A stretch of 64,000 nt of DNA from Novosphingobium sp. NDB2Meth1 (GCF_900117425.1 NZ_FPEH01000032.1:248001-312000), one strand, 5' to 3'; positions 42,703 through 52,529 are shown, counted from the first letter of the stretch. A program made the numbers and translations. The notes: generated by a model not told the origin, from the sequence alone.

Positions 42703-43260
42703 TCAATTGCCTCGGAAAAAGCGATCCGTAGGCGTCGTGGGGAGGCCGTCGATGCTGCGGTTCCGGCCGGAGGTCTTGGTCATCCACGCGGTTTCGTCGG
42801 ACTGGGCATGGTACTTCACCAGCGTCTTGCGCTCGACCTCGAGGCTCATCACGGGCACGCCCCAGCCGCAGCTGGTCTGGACGGTGTTCACCGTGATGTC
42901 GAAGATCTGGCGCGTGCCGGGCAGGATCGTGAAGTGCGCGGCAAGCTCTTCCCACTCCGGGTGCTGCGGCAGGACCGGGTGGCCGGTGCCGTAGAGCCGA
43001 AGGATCAGCGGGGGCTGGCCGAAGTTGCACATCATGATCGTGATGCGGCCATCGGCGACCAGATGGGCATGGGTCTCGTTGCCCGAACCGGCGAGATCGA
43101 GATAGGCGACCCGGTTGGGGCCGAGCACCCGGAAGCTGTCATAGCCCTTGGGCGAGAGGTTGATCCGCGCATCCGCTGCGGCCGTCGCCACGAAGAACAC
43201 GCTTTGCGCGCCCATCATCGCTTCGTGCTGGGGCAGGATGCGGTCGCTGAACTCGGCCAT
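42703..43260 (-). CDS. Pyridoxamine 5'-phosphate oxidase-like flavin-binding protein
   Basis: A 185-residue protein with a split-barrel, PNPOx-like pattern: the opening I-L-P-Q-H-E-A-M-M-G-A-Q-S-V-F-F-V-A-T-A, then N-L-S-P-K-G-Y-D-S-F, then Y-L-D-L-A-G-S-G-N-E-T-H-A-H-L. The start overlaps the stop of the hydrolase gene (TGATG), so it is coupled to it. Family members bind FMN or F420; no substrate can be assigned. Confidence 0.75.
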   Translation of the reverse strand: MAEFSDRILPQHEAMMGAQSVFFVATAAADARINLSPKGYDSFRVLGPNRVAYLDLAGSGNETHAHLVADGRITIMMCNFGQPPLILRLYGTGHPVLPQHPEWEELAAHFTILPGTRQIFDITVNTVQTSCGWGVPVMSLEVERKTLVKYHAQSDETAWMTKTSGRNRSIDGLPTTPTDRFFRGN

Positions 43261-44129
43261 CAGAGGAAATCGCGTAAGGTGGCGATGAACTTGTCGAACT
43301 GGTCGTGGTGGAGCCAGTGGCCGGCGTTCTCGAACTCGATCACCTTTGCATCGCGGAAATGCTTGATGCGCCCGTCGCGCTCGGGGTTGCCGGCCCACGA
43401 ATCCGCGCCGTTGAGCAGCAAGGTCGGCGCGGTGATCGCCTCCCAGAGCTGGTGCTTGCGCTCGGTCGAGATGTCGTAGGGATGATCGATGTGAACGTAG
43501 GGATCGAACTTCCAGGTGAAAGTCCCATCCTCGTTGCGGTTGATCCCGTGGATCGTCAGGTGCCGGGCCTGCGCATCGGTCAGGTAGGTGTTCTCCGCCT
43601 TCATGCGCGCATAGGCGTCTTCCAGCGTGGCATAGCGGCGCGGCAGGCGGCCGGCGGCCTTGCGCTTTTCGGCGATGTAGTCGCGCACGCGGCGGGCGAA
43701 AGGCACGTCCTTCATGCGCAGTTCCCAGTCCGGCGTCGGGAAGATGCCCTCGATCGCGACGAGCTTGGCGACGTCTTCCGGGAACAGCCCGGCATAGCGC
43801 AGCGAGACGTTGGCACCCCACGAGTGCGAGACGATGGTGACGGGCGCGAGGCCGAGCTGGTGGACCAGCTGCGCGACATCGTAGACCATGTCCATCGTGC
43901 GGTAGTTGCCGTCCGACGCCCAATCGCTGTCACCATGGCCGCGGTGATCGAGCGCAATAACGTGCCAGTCGTCGCGCAGGGCCTCAGCGGTCCAATCCCA
44001 GCTGCGGCAATGGTCGCGCCCGCCATGGATGAGCAGGAGAGGTGGCTTGTCCGCATTGCCCCAATCTACGTAGTGGAGGCGCAGGCGCTGCGAGATGAAG
44101 GTGTTCGAGGTGGGGCCGAGCAGTGTCAT
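43260..44129 (-). CDS. Alpha/beta-fold hydrolase
   Basis: A 289-residue alpha/beta hydrolase with the oxyanion loop L-L-L-I-H-G-G-R-D-H, the nucleophile elbow V-S-H-S-W-G-A-N-V (Ser), and a C-terminal G-H-W-L-H-H-D (catalytic His). ATG 44129 begins a typical domain; longer frames upstream are Arg-rich and unlike the family. It is coupled to the PNPOx-like gene downstream. Substrate unknown. Confidence 0.82.
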   Translation of the reverse strand: MTLLGPTSNTFISQRLRLHYVDWGNADKPPLLLIHGGRDHCRSWDWTAEALRDDWHVIALDHRGHGDSDWASDGNYRTMDMVYDVAQLVHQLGLAPVTIVSHSWGANVSLRYAGLFPEDVAKLVAIEGIFPTPDWELRMKDVPFARRVRDYIAEKRKAAGRLPRRYATLEDAYARMKAENTYLTDAQARHLTIHGINRNEDGTFTWKFDPYVHIDHPYDISTERKHQLWEAITAPTLLLNGADSWAGNPERDGRIKHFRDAKVIEFENAGHWLHHDQFDKFIATLRDFL

Positions 44130-44182
44130 AAGATGTCTGTGCCGCAGGTGCGAACAGGCCGCAAGTGCGGTTTTGGAGACGG

Positions 44183-45031
44183 TCAGACCCGCTGACGCCA
44201 TGAAACGCGGGGCACGTAGCCGATCAGCTCGCCCGCGCGCACTGAGGATAGCAGCGAGGCTTCGCCGGAAAGGCTCTCCGCGAGCGGCACGCCGGGGAAG
44301 TACTCGACCATCAGATCGCGCGAGGGGCGGCCCATCAGGTTGTCGGCGGCGGCGATGATCATGGCTTCGTGGCCGGTGGTGCTGGCCTCCAGCGCGCAGC
44401 GGCAAGCCTGGGCGGCGTCCTCGGCGTCGATATAGCTCCAGAGGTTCCACTTGCGGCTGGCAGGATCGATCTGGATCTGCGGCAGCGCGGCATAGTCTTC
44501 GGCCACATAGACGTTGGAGAAGCGCAGCGAGACGATCGCGAGGCCCGCATGCCAGCGCGCGAATTCGTCGGCCATCGTCTCCCCTACCCGCTTGCCCAGC
44601 GCATAGGACCAGTTGGGGAGCAGCGGATGCGTCTCGTCGATGGGAGCGAACAGGGGCGGTTCGGCGAAGGGCAGGCCGAGGATCGTCTCGCTGGAGGCCC
44701 AGACGACGCGGCCAATGCCTAGGCGGGCGGCGGCGGAAAACACGTTGTAGGTGCCCATGACGTTGATGCGGAAAGCCGCCTCGTCGGTTGTCGCGCCGGG
44801 CTTGGGGATACCGGCGAGGTGGAGCACGGCATCGAAGCGGCGCGCGGCGGTATCGACGCCCGAAAGCGCGCCCATGACGGCGCCGAAATCAGCGCAATCA
44901 AGGCGGACGGTGTCGTCGCCGTAGACGGAGCTGACGATATCGAAGCCGGCCACGCGGTGTCCGGCGGCCCGCAGCGCCGCGACCGCGACCTTGCCAAGCT
45001 TGCCGCTGCTGCCCGTGACCGCGATGCGCAT
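44183..45031 (-). CDS. NAD-dependent epimerase/dehydratase
   Basis: A 282-residue extended short-chain dehydrogenase with G-S-S-G-K-L-G nucleotide-binding loop, L-H-L-A-G, S-S-E active-site serine segment and Y-A-L-G-K (YxxxK). It resembles uronate dehydrogenase and UDP-glucose 4-epimerase families but no substrate can be named. It lies upstream of the hydrolase gene and 4 bp downstream of prfC. Confidence 0.8.
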   Translation of the reverse strand: MRIAVTGSSGKLGKVAVAALRAAGHRVAGFDIVSSVYGDDTVRLDCADFGAVMGALSGVDTAARRFDAVLHLAGIPKPGATTDEAAFRINVMGTYNVFSAAARLGIGRVVWASSETILGLPFAEPPLFAPIDETHPLLPNWSYALGKRVGETMADEFARWHAGLAIVSLRFSNVYVAEDYAALPQIQIDPASRKWNLWSYIDAEDAAQACRCALEASTTGHEAMIIAAADNLMGRPSRDLMVEYFPGVPLAESLSGEASLLSSVRAGELIGYVPRVSWRQRV

Positions 45032-45035
45032 GGCC

Positions 45036-46565
45036 TTACCGCTCCTTGGTGGCGCTGAAAGTCAGCTCGGGATTGCGTTCCTGCTGATAGCCGACATCCC
45101 ACGCTGAGCGCGCCATGAAAACCGGATCGCCATCGCGGTCCTTGGCGAGGTTGGACAGGTTGAAATCGGCGAAGGAACGGAGCGCCGCATCGCTGCCCTT
45201 GAGCCAGCGCGCGGTATCGAAGGGCGATGGTTCCAGAACGGCCTCGACCTTGTATTCGGCCTCGAGCCGCGAGATCAGCACATCGAGCTGGAGCTGGCCG
45301 ACCACGCCGACGATCGATTGCGCGCCGATCTCCGGGTAGAACACCTGGATCACGCCTTCCTCGGAGAGGTCGTCGAGTGCCTTGCGCAGCTGCTTGGTCT
45401 TGGTCGGGTCCTTGAGCTGGACGCGGCGCAGGATTTCCGGCGCGAAGTTGGGCAGGCCGGTGAAGCGGACGGTGTTCTTCTCTGACAGCGTATCGCCTAC
45501 GCGCAGAGTGCCGTGGTTGGGAATGCCGATGATGTCGCCCGCCTCGGCGGTATCGGCAATCTCGCGGTCCTGCGCGAAGAACAGGATCGGCGAGTGCACC
45601 GCGATCGGCTTGCCGAGACCCGAGGGTGTCAGCTTCATGCCACGCTTGAAGGTACCCGAGACCATGCGCATGAACGCGATGCGGTCGCGGTGCATCGGGT
45701 CCATGTTGGCCTGGACCTTGAACACAAAGCCGGTGACTTCGGGGTGATCGATCTCGATGGTCCCGCTTTCGCTCGGCTGCGGGCGCGGCGGCGGGGCGTA
45801 GCGCGCGATGGCGTCAATCATTTCGGCGACGCCGAAGTTCTTGAGCGCGGAGCCGAAGTAGACCGGGGTAAGGTCGCCGTTGCGATAAGCCGTCAGATCA
45901 AACTCGGGGTAGCCCGCCTGCGCCAGCTCGATTTCCTCGGCCACGTCTGCAGGGATTGCGCCGTCCACCAGCGGGTCGCGCTTGCCGAGGTATTCGCGGC
46001 TGTCGCCTTCGGGACGGGCAATGGAGTTCGTCGCGAAATCGAGCACGCCTTCGAAGATGCCGCCCATGCCGATGGGCCACGACATCGGACAGACATCGAG
46101 CGCGAGCGCATCGGCGACTTCATCGAGCGTTTCGAACACGGCGCGGCCTTCGCGGTCGACCTTGTTGACGAAGGTGATGATGGGAACAGAGCGCAGGCGG
46201 CAGACCTCGAACAGCTTGCGTGTCTGCGGCTCGATACCCTTGGCGGCGTCGATCACCATGATCGCGGAGTCGACAGCGGTAAGCGTGCGGTAGGTGTCTT
46301 CGGAGAAGTCCTCGTGGCCCGGCGTGTCGAGCAGGTTGAAGACGACGCCGTCCTTCTGAAAGGTCATCACCGACGAGGTGACCGAGATGCCGCGCTGCTG
46401 CTCGATCTTCATCCAGTCCGAACGGGCGCGGCGAGCAGCGCCGCGTGCCTTGACCTCGCCAGCCAAGTGGATCGCGCCGCCTTGAAGGAGCAGCTTCTCG
46501 GTCAGCGTGGTCTTGCCCGCGTCAGGATGCGAGATGATGGCGAAGGTGCGGCGGTTCGAACTCAT
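45036..46565 (-). CDS. prfC: Peptide chain release factor 3
   Basis: A 509-residue translational GTPase with P-loop S-H-P-D-A-G-K-T-T-L, G3 D-T-P-G-H-E-D-F, G4 N-K-V-D, and the RF3-typical R-S-D-W-M-K-I-E-Q-Q-R-G-I-S-V switch. It recycles RF1/RF2 from the ribosome. The length is slightly shorter than E. coli RF3 but complete. Confidence 0.93.
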   Translation of the reverse strand: MSSNRRTFAIISHPDAGKTTLTEKLLLQGGAIHLAGEVKARGAARRARSDWMKIEQQRGISVTSSVMTFQKDGVVFNLLDTPGHEDFSEDTYRTLTAVDSAIMVIDAAKGIEPQTRKLFEVCRLRSVPIITFVNKVDREGRAVFETLDEVADALALDVCPMSWPIGMGGIFEGVLDFATNSIARPEGDSREYLGKRDPLVDGAIPADVAEEIELAQAGYPEFDLTAYRNGDLTPVYFGSALKNFGVAEMIDAIARYAPPPRPQPSESGTIEIDHPEVTGFVFKVQANMDPMHRDRIAFMRMVSGTFKRGMKLTPSGLGKPIAVHSPILFFAQDREIADTAEAGDIIGIPNHGTLRVGDTLSEKNTVRFTGLPNFAPEILRRVQLKDPTKTKQLRKALDDLSEEGVIQVFYPEIGAQSIVGVVGQLQLDVLISRLEAEYKVEAVLEPSPFDTARWLKGSDAALRSFADFNLSNLAKDRDGDPVFMARSAWDVGYQQERNPELTFSATKER

Positions 46566-46605
46566 GGCCAGCGCGCCTAGCCGAGCGGCGCGGCGGAGTC
46601 ACGCC

Positions 46606-46998
46606 TCAGCCGCGCAGGGCGAGGACCAGCAGGATCGGCCAGACGACGACGATGGCAGCGAAGGTACCCGCGACACCCCAGGGCACGGGCGCGCCGGCTC
46701 GGAAAGCGGGCCAGACGAACAGGGCGAGCCAGAGCGTCTTGTAAAAGATCTGCACCAGCAACAACGGGGCGAAGAAGACAGGTACGATGAGCCCACAGAT
46801 CGAGGCGGCGAGGATCGCGGACCACAGACTGAGGACAAGCAGGCGAAGGCCTGCGCTCTCGGCAACGGCCCCCTGAAACACCGTCGCTGCGGCCGTCGGT
46901 GCGATCATGCCCCAGCAGACCGGAACAAGGATGAAGATGTTCGCCGCATAGGCGATGCGCAGGATATCGGGATTTGCGAACGTGGCGGCGCTTTGCAT
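46606..46998 (-). CDS. Small hypothetical membrane protein
   Basis: A 130-residue hydrophobic protein with about four transmembrane helices (25-45, 57-80, 85-105, 110-128). No known family was recognised. ATG 46998 is the first in-frame ATG; it lies between prfC and a mutarotase-like gene in the same direction. Confidence 0.62.
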   Translation of the reverse strand: MQSAATFANPDILRIAYAANIFILVPVCWGMIAPTAAATVFQGAVAESAGLRLLVLSLWSAILAASICGLIVPVFFAPLLLVQIFYKTLWLALFVWPAFRAGAPVPWGVAGTFAAIVVVWPILLVLALRG

Positions 46999-47008
46999 GG
47001 GCCGAAAT

Positions 47009-47890
47009 CTATGCCGGGCGGACAGCCACATCCATGCGGAAGCTGCGGCTTGCCCCTTGGGGCAGGATTACCACACCCGGCTTGTCGCGAAACGCGCCTG
47101 CATAGCCGACCAGGTCGGCATGGCCCTGCCACGGCTCGATGCAGACATAGCGCGCGCCGGGGACCTGCCAGATGCCGAGCATCGGGCTGTCCGGAAATGC
47201 GATGTCGAGCCACGCGCCGCCATCGGCGCCGTAGGACAGGCTGCGGCTGGCGAGGTCGGTCCAGATCAGCGCGTCGGCGCGAAAGAGCTCTGCATCGAGC
47301 GGCATTTCCCGGCCCTTGACCGGAGTCGGCGCGCCGCCCGGAAGCAACAGGCCCGTCGACTTTTCGATCTGGCGGATCGCTTGCGGCTCGTCCTGTTCGA
47401 ACACGATCCGATGCGCAGCCTTGTCGGCACCGCCCGGCAGCGGCCAGGCGAAGGCCGGGTGATAGCCGAAGCTGAAGGGCAGCGGGACGTCACCGGGATT
47501 GTGCACCGTCGCTGTCATCCTGAGCGTCATGCCCTCGACAGCGAAGGCCATGTCGAGCTGGAACGCGAAGGGGTAGACCTCGCGTGTCCGCGCATCGTCG
47601 ACCAGCCGCAGCACGACACGGTCGGCCGCGTGTTCGACCACGGTGAAGGGATTGCGCCGGGCAAAGCCATGCTTGAGCAAGGTATAGGCCGTGGCATCGA
47701 CTCGCAGCGTGTCGTCCACCAGTGCGCCGACAATGGGAAACAGCAACGGGGCATGCGCCGTCCAGAAGGCTGGGTCGGCATCGGTCATGTATTCGCCGCC
47801 GTCGGCGTCCACAAGCGACCAGAGCTCCGCGCCGAACGGATGAATCTGCGCGGTGAGGTGGTCGTTGGCGATAGCAATCAGGTCGGTCAT
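47009..47890 (-). CDS. Aldose 1-epimerase (mutarotase) family protein
   Basis: A 293-residue beta-rich protein with features of galactose mutarotases: L-K-H-G-F-A-R with the catalytic-type histidine, S-F-G-Y-H-P-A-F near the middle, and C-I-E-P-W-Q-G near the C-terminus (Glu). It interconverts alpha and beta sugar anomers; the sugar is unknown. GTG 47896 is an alternative start. Confidence 0.82.
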   Translation of the reverse strand: MTDLIAIANDHLTAQIHPFGAELWSLVDADGGEYMTDADPAFWTAHAPLLFPIVGALVDDTLRVDATAYTLLKHGFARRNPFTVVEHAADRVVLRLVDDARTREVYPFAFQLDMAFAVEGMTLRMTATVHNPGDVPLPFSFGYHPAFAWPLPGGADKAAHRIVFEQDEPQAIRQIEKSTGLLLPGGAPTPVKGREMPLDAELFRADALIWTDLASRSLSYGADGGAWLDIAFPDSPMLGIWQVPGARYVCIEPWQGHADLVGYAGAFRDKPGVVILPQGASRSFRMDVAVRPA

Positions 47891-47925
47891 AGGCACCCCG
47901 GCTGGAAGATCTGTCCTGCGGCGGT

Positions 47926-50319
47926 TCAGGCGCGCAGCACGCCGCCAAGCTTGGCGCCGGCCGCGACGATCTTGTCGGAGATCGCCTTCAGTGCAGCTTC
48001 GTCATAGCTTTTCTCGACCGGCTGCAGCGTGACTTCGACGGCCAGCGACTTCTGGCCCTCGGGCACGCCCTGCCCCCGGAAATCGTCGAACACGCGGGCT
48101 GCGACGACATTGGCCTTGTCCGCTCCGCGCACCGCGCGCAGCAGATCACCGGCGGGGAGCGCGGCGGGCACAAGGAAGGCATAATCGCGCGTCACCGCCT
48201 GCAGCGCGGGCGGGGCGTAGTGCGGGCGGGCGAAGCTGCCGGGGCCCTTGCGCGCGGGGATGCGATCCAGGAACAGCTCGACGACGGCGACAGGGCTGGA
48301 GAGGTCGAAAGCCTTGGCGGTTGTCGGATGAAGCAGGCCGAAGCGGGCGAGCACCGTCTTGGGGCCGAGCCGCAGCGTGGCGGACTGGCCGGGGTGGAAC
48401 TGGCTACCCGCCTCGCCCATCACCTGCAGGTTCTCGACCGGCGCACCGGCCTCGGCGAGGAGCGCGAGCGCTTCAGCCTTGGCGTCGAACGCATCGAAGG
48501 GCTTGGCCTTGCCAGTCGCCCAGCCGCGCGCCTGCGCTTCGCCCGCGAGCACGACCGCCAGGCTGGGCTGCTCATCAGAGGCCCCGCCCTCGCCGCGCAG
48601 ATAGCGGCGGCCGATCTCGAACAGACGAACCGTGGTGGCGCCGCGATCGAGATTGCGCCGCGTGGCCGAAAGCAGGCCCGGCAGCAGCGAGGGACGCATG
48701 GTCTTGAGGTCTTCGGAGATGGGATTGGCAAGCGTCCAGAGGCCGCCGTTCCCTTCCGAGAAATGCTCAGCCTCGCCGGTGGGGAGGAACGACCACGTGA
48801 CCGCTTCGTTCAGCCCACGTGAGGCCGCGGCACGACGGATGCGGCGTTCCTGCATCTGCGCCGCCGTGGCGGTCGGCTTTGCAACGCCGTCTGCGCGCGG
48901 CAGCGGGGTGGAGGGGACCGCATCGAGACCGTGGACGCGGATCACTTCCTCGACGATATCCGGCGCGCCGTCGACATCCGGGCGCCATGTGGGCACGGTA
49001 ATCGTCCAGTCTTCGGCGACCTCGAAACCGAGCGCGGCGAGGATGCGCTTCTGTTCGCTGTCCGCAACGTCGATGCCGCCGAGATTGCCGGCAAGCGCCG
49101 GATCGTAGGCCAGCGTCTTGCGGTCGGTCGGCGGGGTGCCCGCGCGGATCACCTCACTCGGCTCGCCGCCGCAGATGTCGAGGATCAGGCTGGTGAGGAG
49201 GTCCATGCCGGTATCCAGGAACGCGGGATCAACTCCGCGCTCGAACCGGCCGCGCGCGTCCGACGTCAATGCCAATGCCTGCCCGGTGCGGGCGATATTG
49301 GCGGGCGTGAAGTAAGCGACTTCGAGGAGGACGTCGGTCGTCTCGTCCGAGCAGCCCGAGTGTTCACCGCCCATGATGCCGGCGATATCGTGGACGCCGG
49401 AATCGTCGGCGATGACGGTCATCCACGGCTGGAGCGCGTATTCCTTGCCATTGAGCGCGAGGCAGGTCTCGCCCTCAACTGCGCGGCGGGCGACGACAGC
49501 GCCGTTGAGCTTGGCAAGGTCGTAGGCATGGGCCGGGCGACCATAGCCGAGCATCACGTAGTTGGTGATATCGACGAGCGCCGAGATCGGGCGCTGGCCC
49601 GCGCTCTTGAGCCGGTCCTGCAACCACTGCGGACTGGGGCCGTTCTTTACGCCGCGAATGACACGGCCATAGAAGGCGGGGCAACCTTCGGGGTCATCGG
49701 TGCGCACTTCGACCGGGCAGGGGTAGGTGCCGGGGACGTGAGCGGCGTCGATCGGCTTCAGCACGCCGAGGCCCGCAGCGGCCAGATCGCGCGCGATGCC
49801 GTGCACGCCCATGCAGTCGGGGCGGTTGGGCGTGATCGCGACGTCGAACACCGGGTCCGAGCCGAGGTAATCGGCAAAGCTGGTGCCGACGGGCGCATCG
49901 GCGGGCAGCTCGATGATGCCGTCATGCTCCTCGCCGAGGCCGAGTTCGCGCGTGGAGCACATCATGCCATTGGATTCGACGCCGCGAATGGCGGACTTGC
50001 GCAGTTCCATGCCGTTGGCGGGAACCACCGCGCCGGGAAGGCCGAGCACGCCGACAAGGCCTGCGCGCGCATTGGGTGCGCCGCAAACGACCTGGAGCGG
50101 GCTGCCGTCGCCCAGATCGACCGATAGGACTTGCAGCTTGTCCGCCTGCGGGTGCTTCTCTGCGGTCAGCACGCGGGCGACCTTGAACTGCGTGAGCGCC
50201 GCCGAAGCATCCTCGACACCCTCGATCTCGAGCCCGAGCGAGGTGAGCTTTTCGGCAATCGCCTTCGCATCCGCCTTGGTATCGAGCAGGGCCTGGAGCC
50301 AGGAGAGAGCGAACTTCAT
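47926..50319 (-). CDS. pheT: Phenylalanine-tRNA ligase beta subunit
   Basis: A 797-residue protein with the expected series: N-terminal M-K-F-A-L-S-W-L, a tRNA-binding OB domain (about 40-150), B3/B4 and B5 domains, a catalytic-like core, and a C-terminal anticodon-binding domain (R-D-Y-A-F-L, then K-S-L-A-V-E-V-T-L-Q-P). ATG 50319 starts the family sequence and overlaps the pheS stop. It charges tRNA-Phe in an (alpha-beta)2 complex. Confidence 0.94.
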   Translation of the reverse strand: MKFALSWLQALLDTKADAKAIAEKLTSLGLEIEGVEDASAALTQFKVARVLTAEKHPQADKLQVLSVDLGDGSPLQVVCGAPNARAGLVGVLGLPGAVVPANGMELRKSAIRGVESNGMMCSTRELGLGEEHDGIIELPADAPVGTSFADYLGSDPVFDVAITPNRPDCMGVHGIARDLAAAGLGVLKPIDAAHVPGTYPCPVEVRTDDPEGCPAFYGRVIRGVKNGPSPQWLQDRLKSAGQRPISALVDITNYVMLGYGRPAHAYDLAKLNGAVVARRAVEGETCLALNGKEYALQPWMTVIADDSGVHDIAGIMGGEHSGCSDETTDVLLEVAYFTPANIARTGQALALTSDARGRFERGVDPAFLDTGMDLLTSLILDICGGEPSEVIRAGTPPTDRKTLAYDPALAGNLGGIDVADSEQKRILAALGFEVAEDWTITVPTWRPDVDGAPDIVEEVIRVHGLDAVPSTPLPRADGVAKPTATAAQMQERRIRRAAASRGLNEAVTWSFLPTGEAEHFSEGNGGLWTLANPISEDLKTMRPSLLPGLLSATRRNLDRGATTVRLFEIGRRYLRGEGGASDEQPSLAVVLAGEAQARGWATGKAKPFDAFDAKAEALALLAEAGAPVENLQVMGEAGSQFHPGQSATLRLGPKTVLARFGLLHPTTAKAFDLSSPVAVVELFLDRIPARKGPGSFARPHYAPPALQAVTRDYAFLVPAALPAGDLLRAVRGADKANVVAARVFDDFRGQGVPEGQKSLAVEVTLQPVEKSYDEAALKAISDKIVAAGAKLGGVLRA

Positions 50320-51416
50320 GCGCGTACTCCCCAAAGAACGCCAACGCCGCCGGAAAGGGTGGGCACGTCGAGTGCGCCGAAGCCATAGTGCTGGAGCCAG
50401 CGCACGTCGCCATCGAAAAAGGGGCGCAGGTCGTCCATGCCGTACTTGAGCATGGCGAGGCGGTCGACCCCGGTGCCGAAAGCGAAGCCCTGCCATTCGT
50501 TCGGATCAAGTCCGCCGAATTCGATCACCTTGCGGTTGACCATGCCCGAGCCAAGCACTTCCATCCAGCCGCCATTGGCCGCATCGCCGCTGCCGCCGAC
50601 CACCCGCTTGCCGTTCACGAGGGTGTAGCCGACGTCGACTTCGACCGAAGGTTCGGTGAAGGGGAAGTAGCTTGGGCGGAGGCGCAGGACGATGTCGTCC
50701 CGCTCGAAGAACGCCTTGAGGAAGGTTTCCAGCGTCCACTTGAGGTGGCCGAGGTGGATACCCTTGTCGATGACGAGGCCTTCGATCTGGTGGAACATCG
50801 GCGTGTGCGTCGCGTCGCTGTCCGAACGGTAGACACGGCCCGGGGCGATCACGCGCAAGGGCGCGCCCTGGCTCAGCATGGAGCGGATCTGCACCGGCGA
50901 GGTGTGCGTGCGCAGGAGCATCGAGCGGCCCTGGGCATCGCGGTCCGGGAAGTAGAAGGTGTCGTGCATCGCGCGCGCCGGGTGGGTTTCCGGCATGTTG
51001 AGCGCGGTGAAGTTGTGCCAGTCGTCCTCGATCTCGGGGCCGGTCGCGACCGCGAAGCCCATGTCGGCGAAGATTTCGGCGAGTTCGTCCATGACCTGGC
51101 TCACCGGGTGGACCGAGCCGCGCGGCGCGGTGGGGGCCGGGAGCGACAGGTCAGCCGTTTCCGCCGCAAGCTTTGCTTCGAGCGCGGCGCTTTCCAGTGC
51201 ACCGCGCCGTTCGGTGAGCGCGGCGGTGACTGCCTCACGCGCGGCGTGGATGCGCGGGCCGGTGCTGGTGCGTTCCTCGGGGGTCATGCCGCCAAGCGAC
51301 TTGAGCAGAGCGGAGACCCAGCCCTGCTTGCCCAGCGCGCCGACGCGCAGGGCCTCTACGGCTTCGATCGTGTCAGCCGCGGCGATTGCGGCAAGAGTGG
51401 TTTCAAGCTGTTCCAT
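50316..51416 (-). CDS. pheS: Phenylalanine-tRNA ligase alpha subunit
   Basis: A 366-residue class II synthetase with a coiled-coil N-terminus, motif 2 (L-L-R-T-H-T-S-P-V-Q, with F-H-Q-I-E-G later) and motif 3 (G-T-G-V-D-R-L-A-M-L). The C-terminus has the usual K-Y-G-M-D-D-L-R. ATG 51416 begins the family sequence. It is translated before pheT with a 4-bp overlap. Confidence 0.94.
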   Translation of the reverse strand: MEQLETTLAAIAAADTIEAVEALRVGALGKQGWVSALLKSLGGMTPEERTSTGPRIHAAREAVTAALTERRGALESAALEAKLAAETADLSLPAPTAPRGSVHPVSQVMDELAEIFADMGFAVATGPEIEDDWHNFTALNMPETHPARAMHDTFYFPDRDAQGRSMLLRTHTSPVQIRSMLSQGAPLRVIAPGRVYRSDSDATHTPMFHQIEGLVIDKGIHLGHLKWTLETFLKAFFERDDIVLRLRPSYFPFTEPSVEVDVGYTLVNGKRVVGGSGDAANGGWMEVLGSGMVNRKVIEFGGLDPNEWQGFAFGTGVDRLAMLKYGMDDLRPFFDGDVRWLQHYGFGALDVPTLSGGVGVLWGVRA

Positions 51417-51462
51417 CGCGCCCGCCGCTAGCGCCAAACGCGGCGGAATCCAAGGCGTGCGT

Positions 51463-52344
51463 TCAATCCTTCGAGGGATCGTGGAGCGCCTGCACCGGTG
51501 CCCCAGCTGCCGCCATGCGCGCGCGCATCACGCCGGCCAGCACCGGGTGAGGCAGCGCGGCATAGGCGCTCGGGCTCATGCCCATGAAACGGTGAAACTC
51601 GCGCACGAACTGCGCCTGATCGTGATAGTGCGAATCGATGGCACCGATCCACGTGAGCGCAGGATCGAGCATGTATTGCGAGAGGCTGCGCATGAAGCGC
51701 TGGCGGCGCAGCAGCAGGCTCGGCGGAAAACCGAAGTGACGGCGGCAGACGCGCTCGAGCGTGTGGGTAGGCAAGCCCGCATGTTCGGCCATGTCCGCCA
51801 CGCTGGCGACTTCTTCATCGACCAGAGCCTGATGGACAGCCCGGATGCGCGCTTCGTCCGGAACCGGGCGCGCAGAAAGGCTTTCGAAGTGCTGCGTGAT
51901 GCGGGCGAGTTCGGCCACTTCGTCCGGCTCCGGCCCGAACAGGGTATCGACGAGCCGACAATGCGGCGCGAAATCGCGTTCAGTGGCCGGATCGCAGAGC
52001 CGGTCAGCGAAGGCATTCGCGGGCGCTGCGACGTATTTGGCCCAGCCCAGCGGCAGGAGGCCGATGCCCCAGATGCGCGAGGTGCCGGTGGTGAAGCGCA
52101 CCGCCGTGCTGGTCGGCCCGGTGACGATCGCGTTGGTGCCCCCAAACGGCGCTGCATTGCGGATCTCCGAGACGGGCAAGATACCGCTGATGATTCGCAG
52201 GTTCGCCCATTCCGGGTGGAGATGATCGGTCACCCGTCCATCAGGTCCGACATCGATGTCAGTGAGGTAAAAGGTCGTGAAAAAGGCGCGCATCGCCGCA
52301 GGAGGCTGATAGAATCGTACCCTGACGGCACACTGACCGTTCAC
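51463..52344 (-). CDS. AraC-family transcriptional regulator
   Basis: A 293-residue regulator. The N-terminal domain is of unknown ligand. A C-terminal AraC DNA-binding domain follows (about 180-275) with V-A-D-M-A-E-H-A-G-L and the second helix-turn-helix F-H-R-F-M-G-M-S-P-S-A-Y. GTG 52344 was chosen because a strong GAGGGG ribosome site lies 8 bases before it; a longer frame to 52422 has none. A direct repeat upstream may be its autoregulatory site. Confidence 0.82.
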   Translation of the reverse strand: MNGQCAVRVRFYQPPAAMRAFFTTFYLTDIDVGPDGRVTDHLHPEWANLRIISGILPVSEIRNAAPFGGTNAIVTGPTSTAVRFTTGTSRIWGIGLLPLGWAKYVAAPANAFADRLCDPATERDFAPHCRLVDTLFGPEPDEVAELARITQHFESLSARPVPDEARIRAVHQALVDEEVASVADMAEHAGLPTHTLERVCRRHFGFPPSLLLRRQRFMRSLSQYMLDPALTWIGAIDSHYHDQAQFVREFHRFMGMSPSAYAALPHPVLAGVMRARMAAAGAPVQALHDPSKD

Positions 52345-52357
52345 TGCTGCGCCCCTC

Positions 52358-52385
52358 GTTATATCCCTGTTGGCAGGGTTATATC
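52358..52385 (-). promoter_or_regulatory. Direct repeat upstream of the AraC gene
   Basis: GATATAAC occurs twice (52378-52385 and 52358-52365) 20 bp apart, with a CCCTG-CCAA-CAGGG inverted repeat between, 14-41 bp upstream of the GTG start. AraC proteins often bind direct repeats with about this spacing. The role is inferred. Confidence 0.4.
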
Positions 52386-52420
52386 GCTTCGAGGCATAAA
52401 CGGGAACTGGCCAAAATGGC

Positions 52421-52452
52421 AAAAGGGACGCCGATTCAAAAACCGGCGTCCC
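52421..52452 (-). terminator. Intrinsic terminator of rpmI-rplT
   Basis: A 9-bp stem GGGACGCCG / CGGCGTCCC with a 10-nt loop. On the minus strand it is followed by CTTTTGCCATTTT. It lies 78 bp past the rplT stop. Confidence 0.8.
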
Positions 52453-52529
52453 CGTGCATTTCAGCCAGATTCAAAGGTTAACGCTTAAGCCGCGCACCAG
52501 ATTGGAACGTCGGGCCGTCAATCTTTCGA

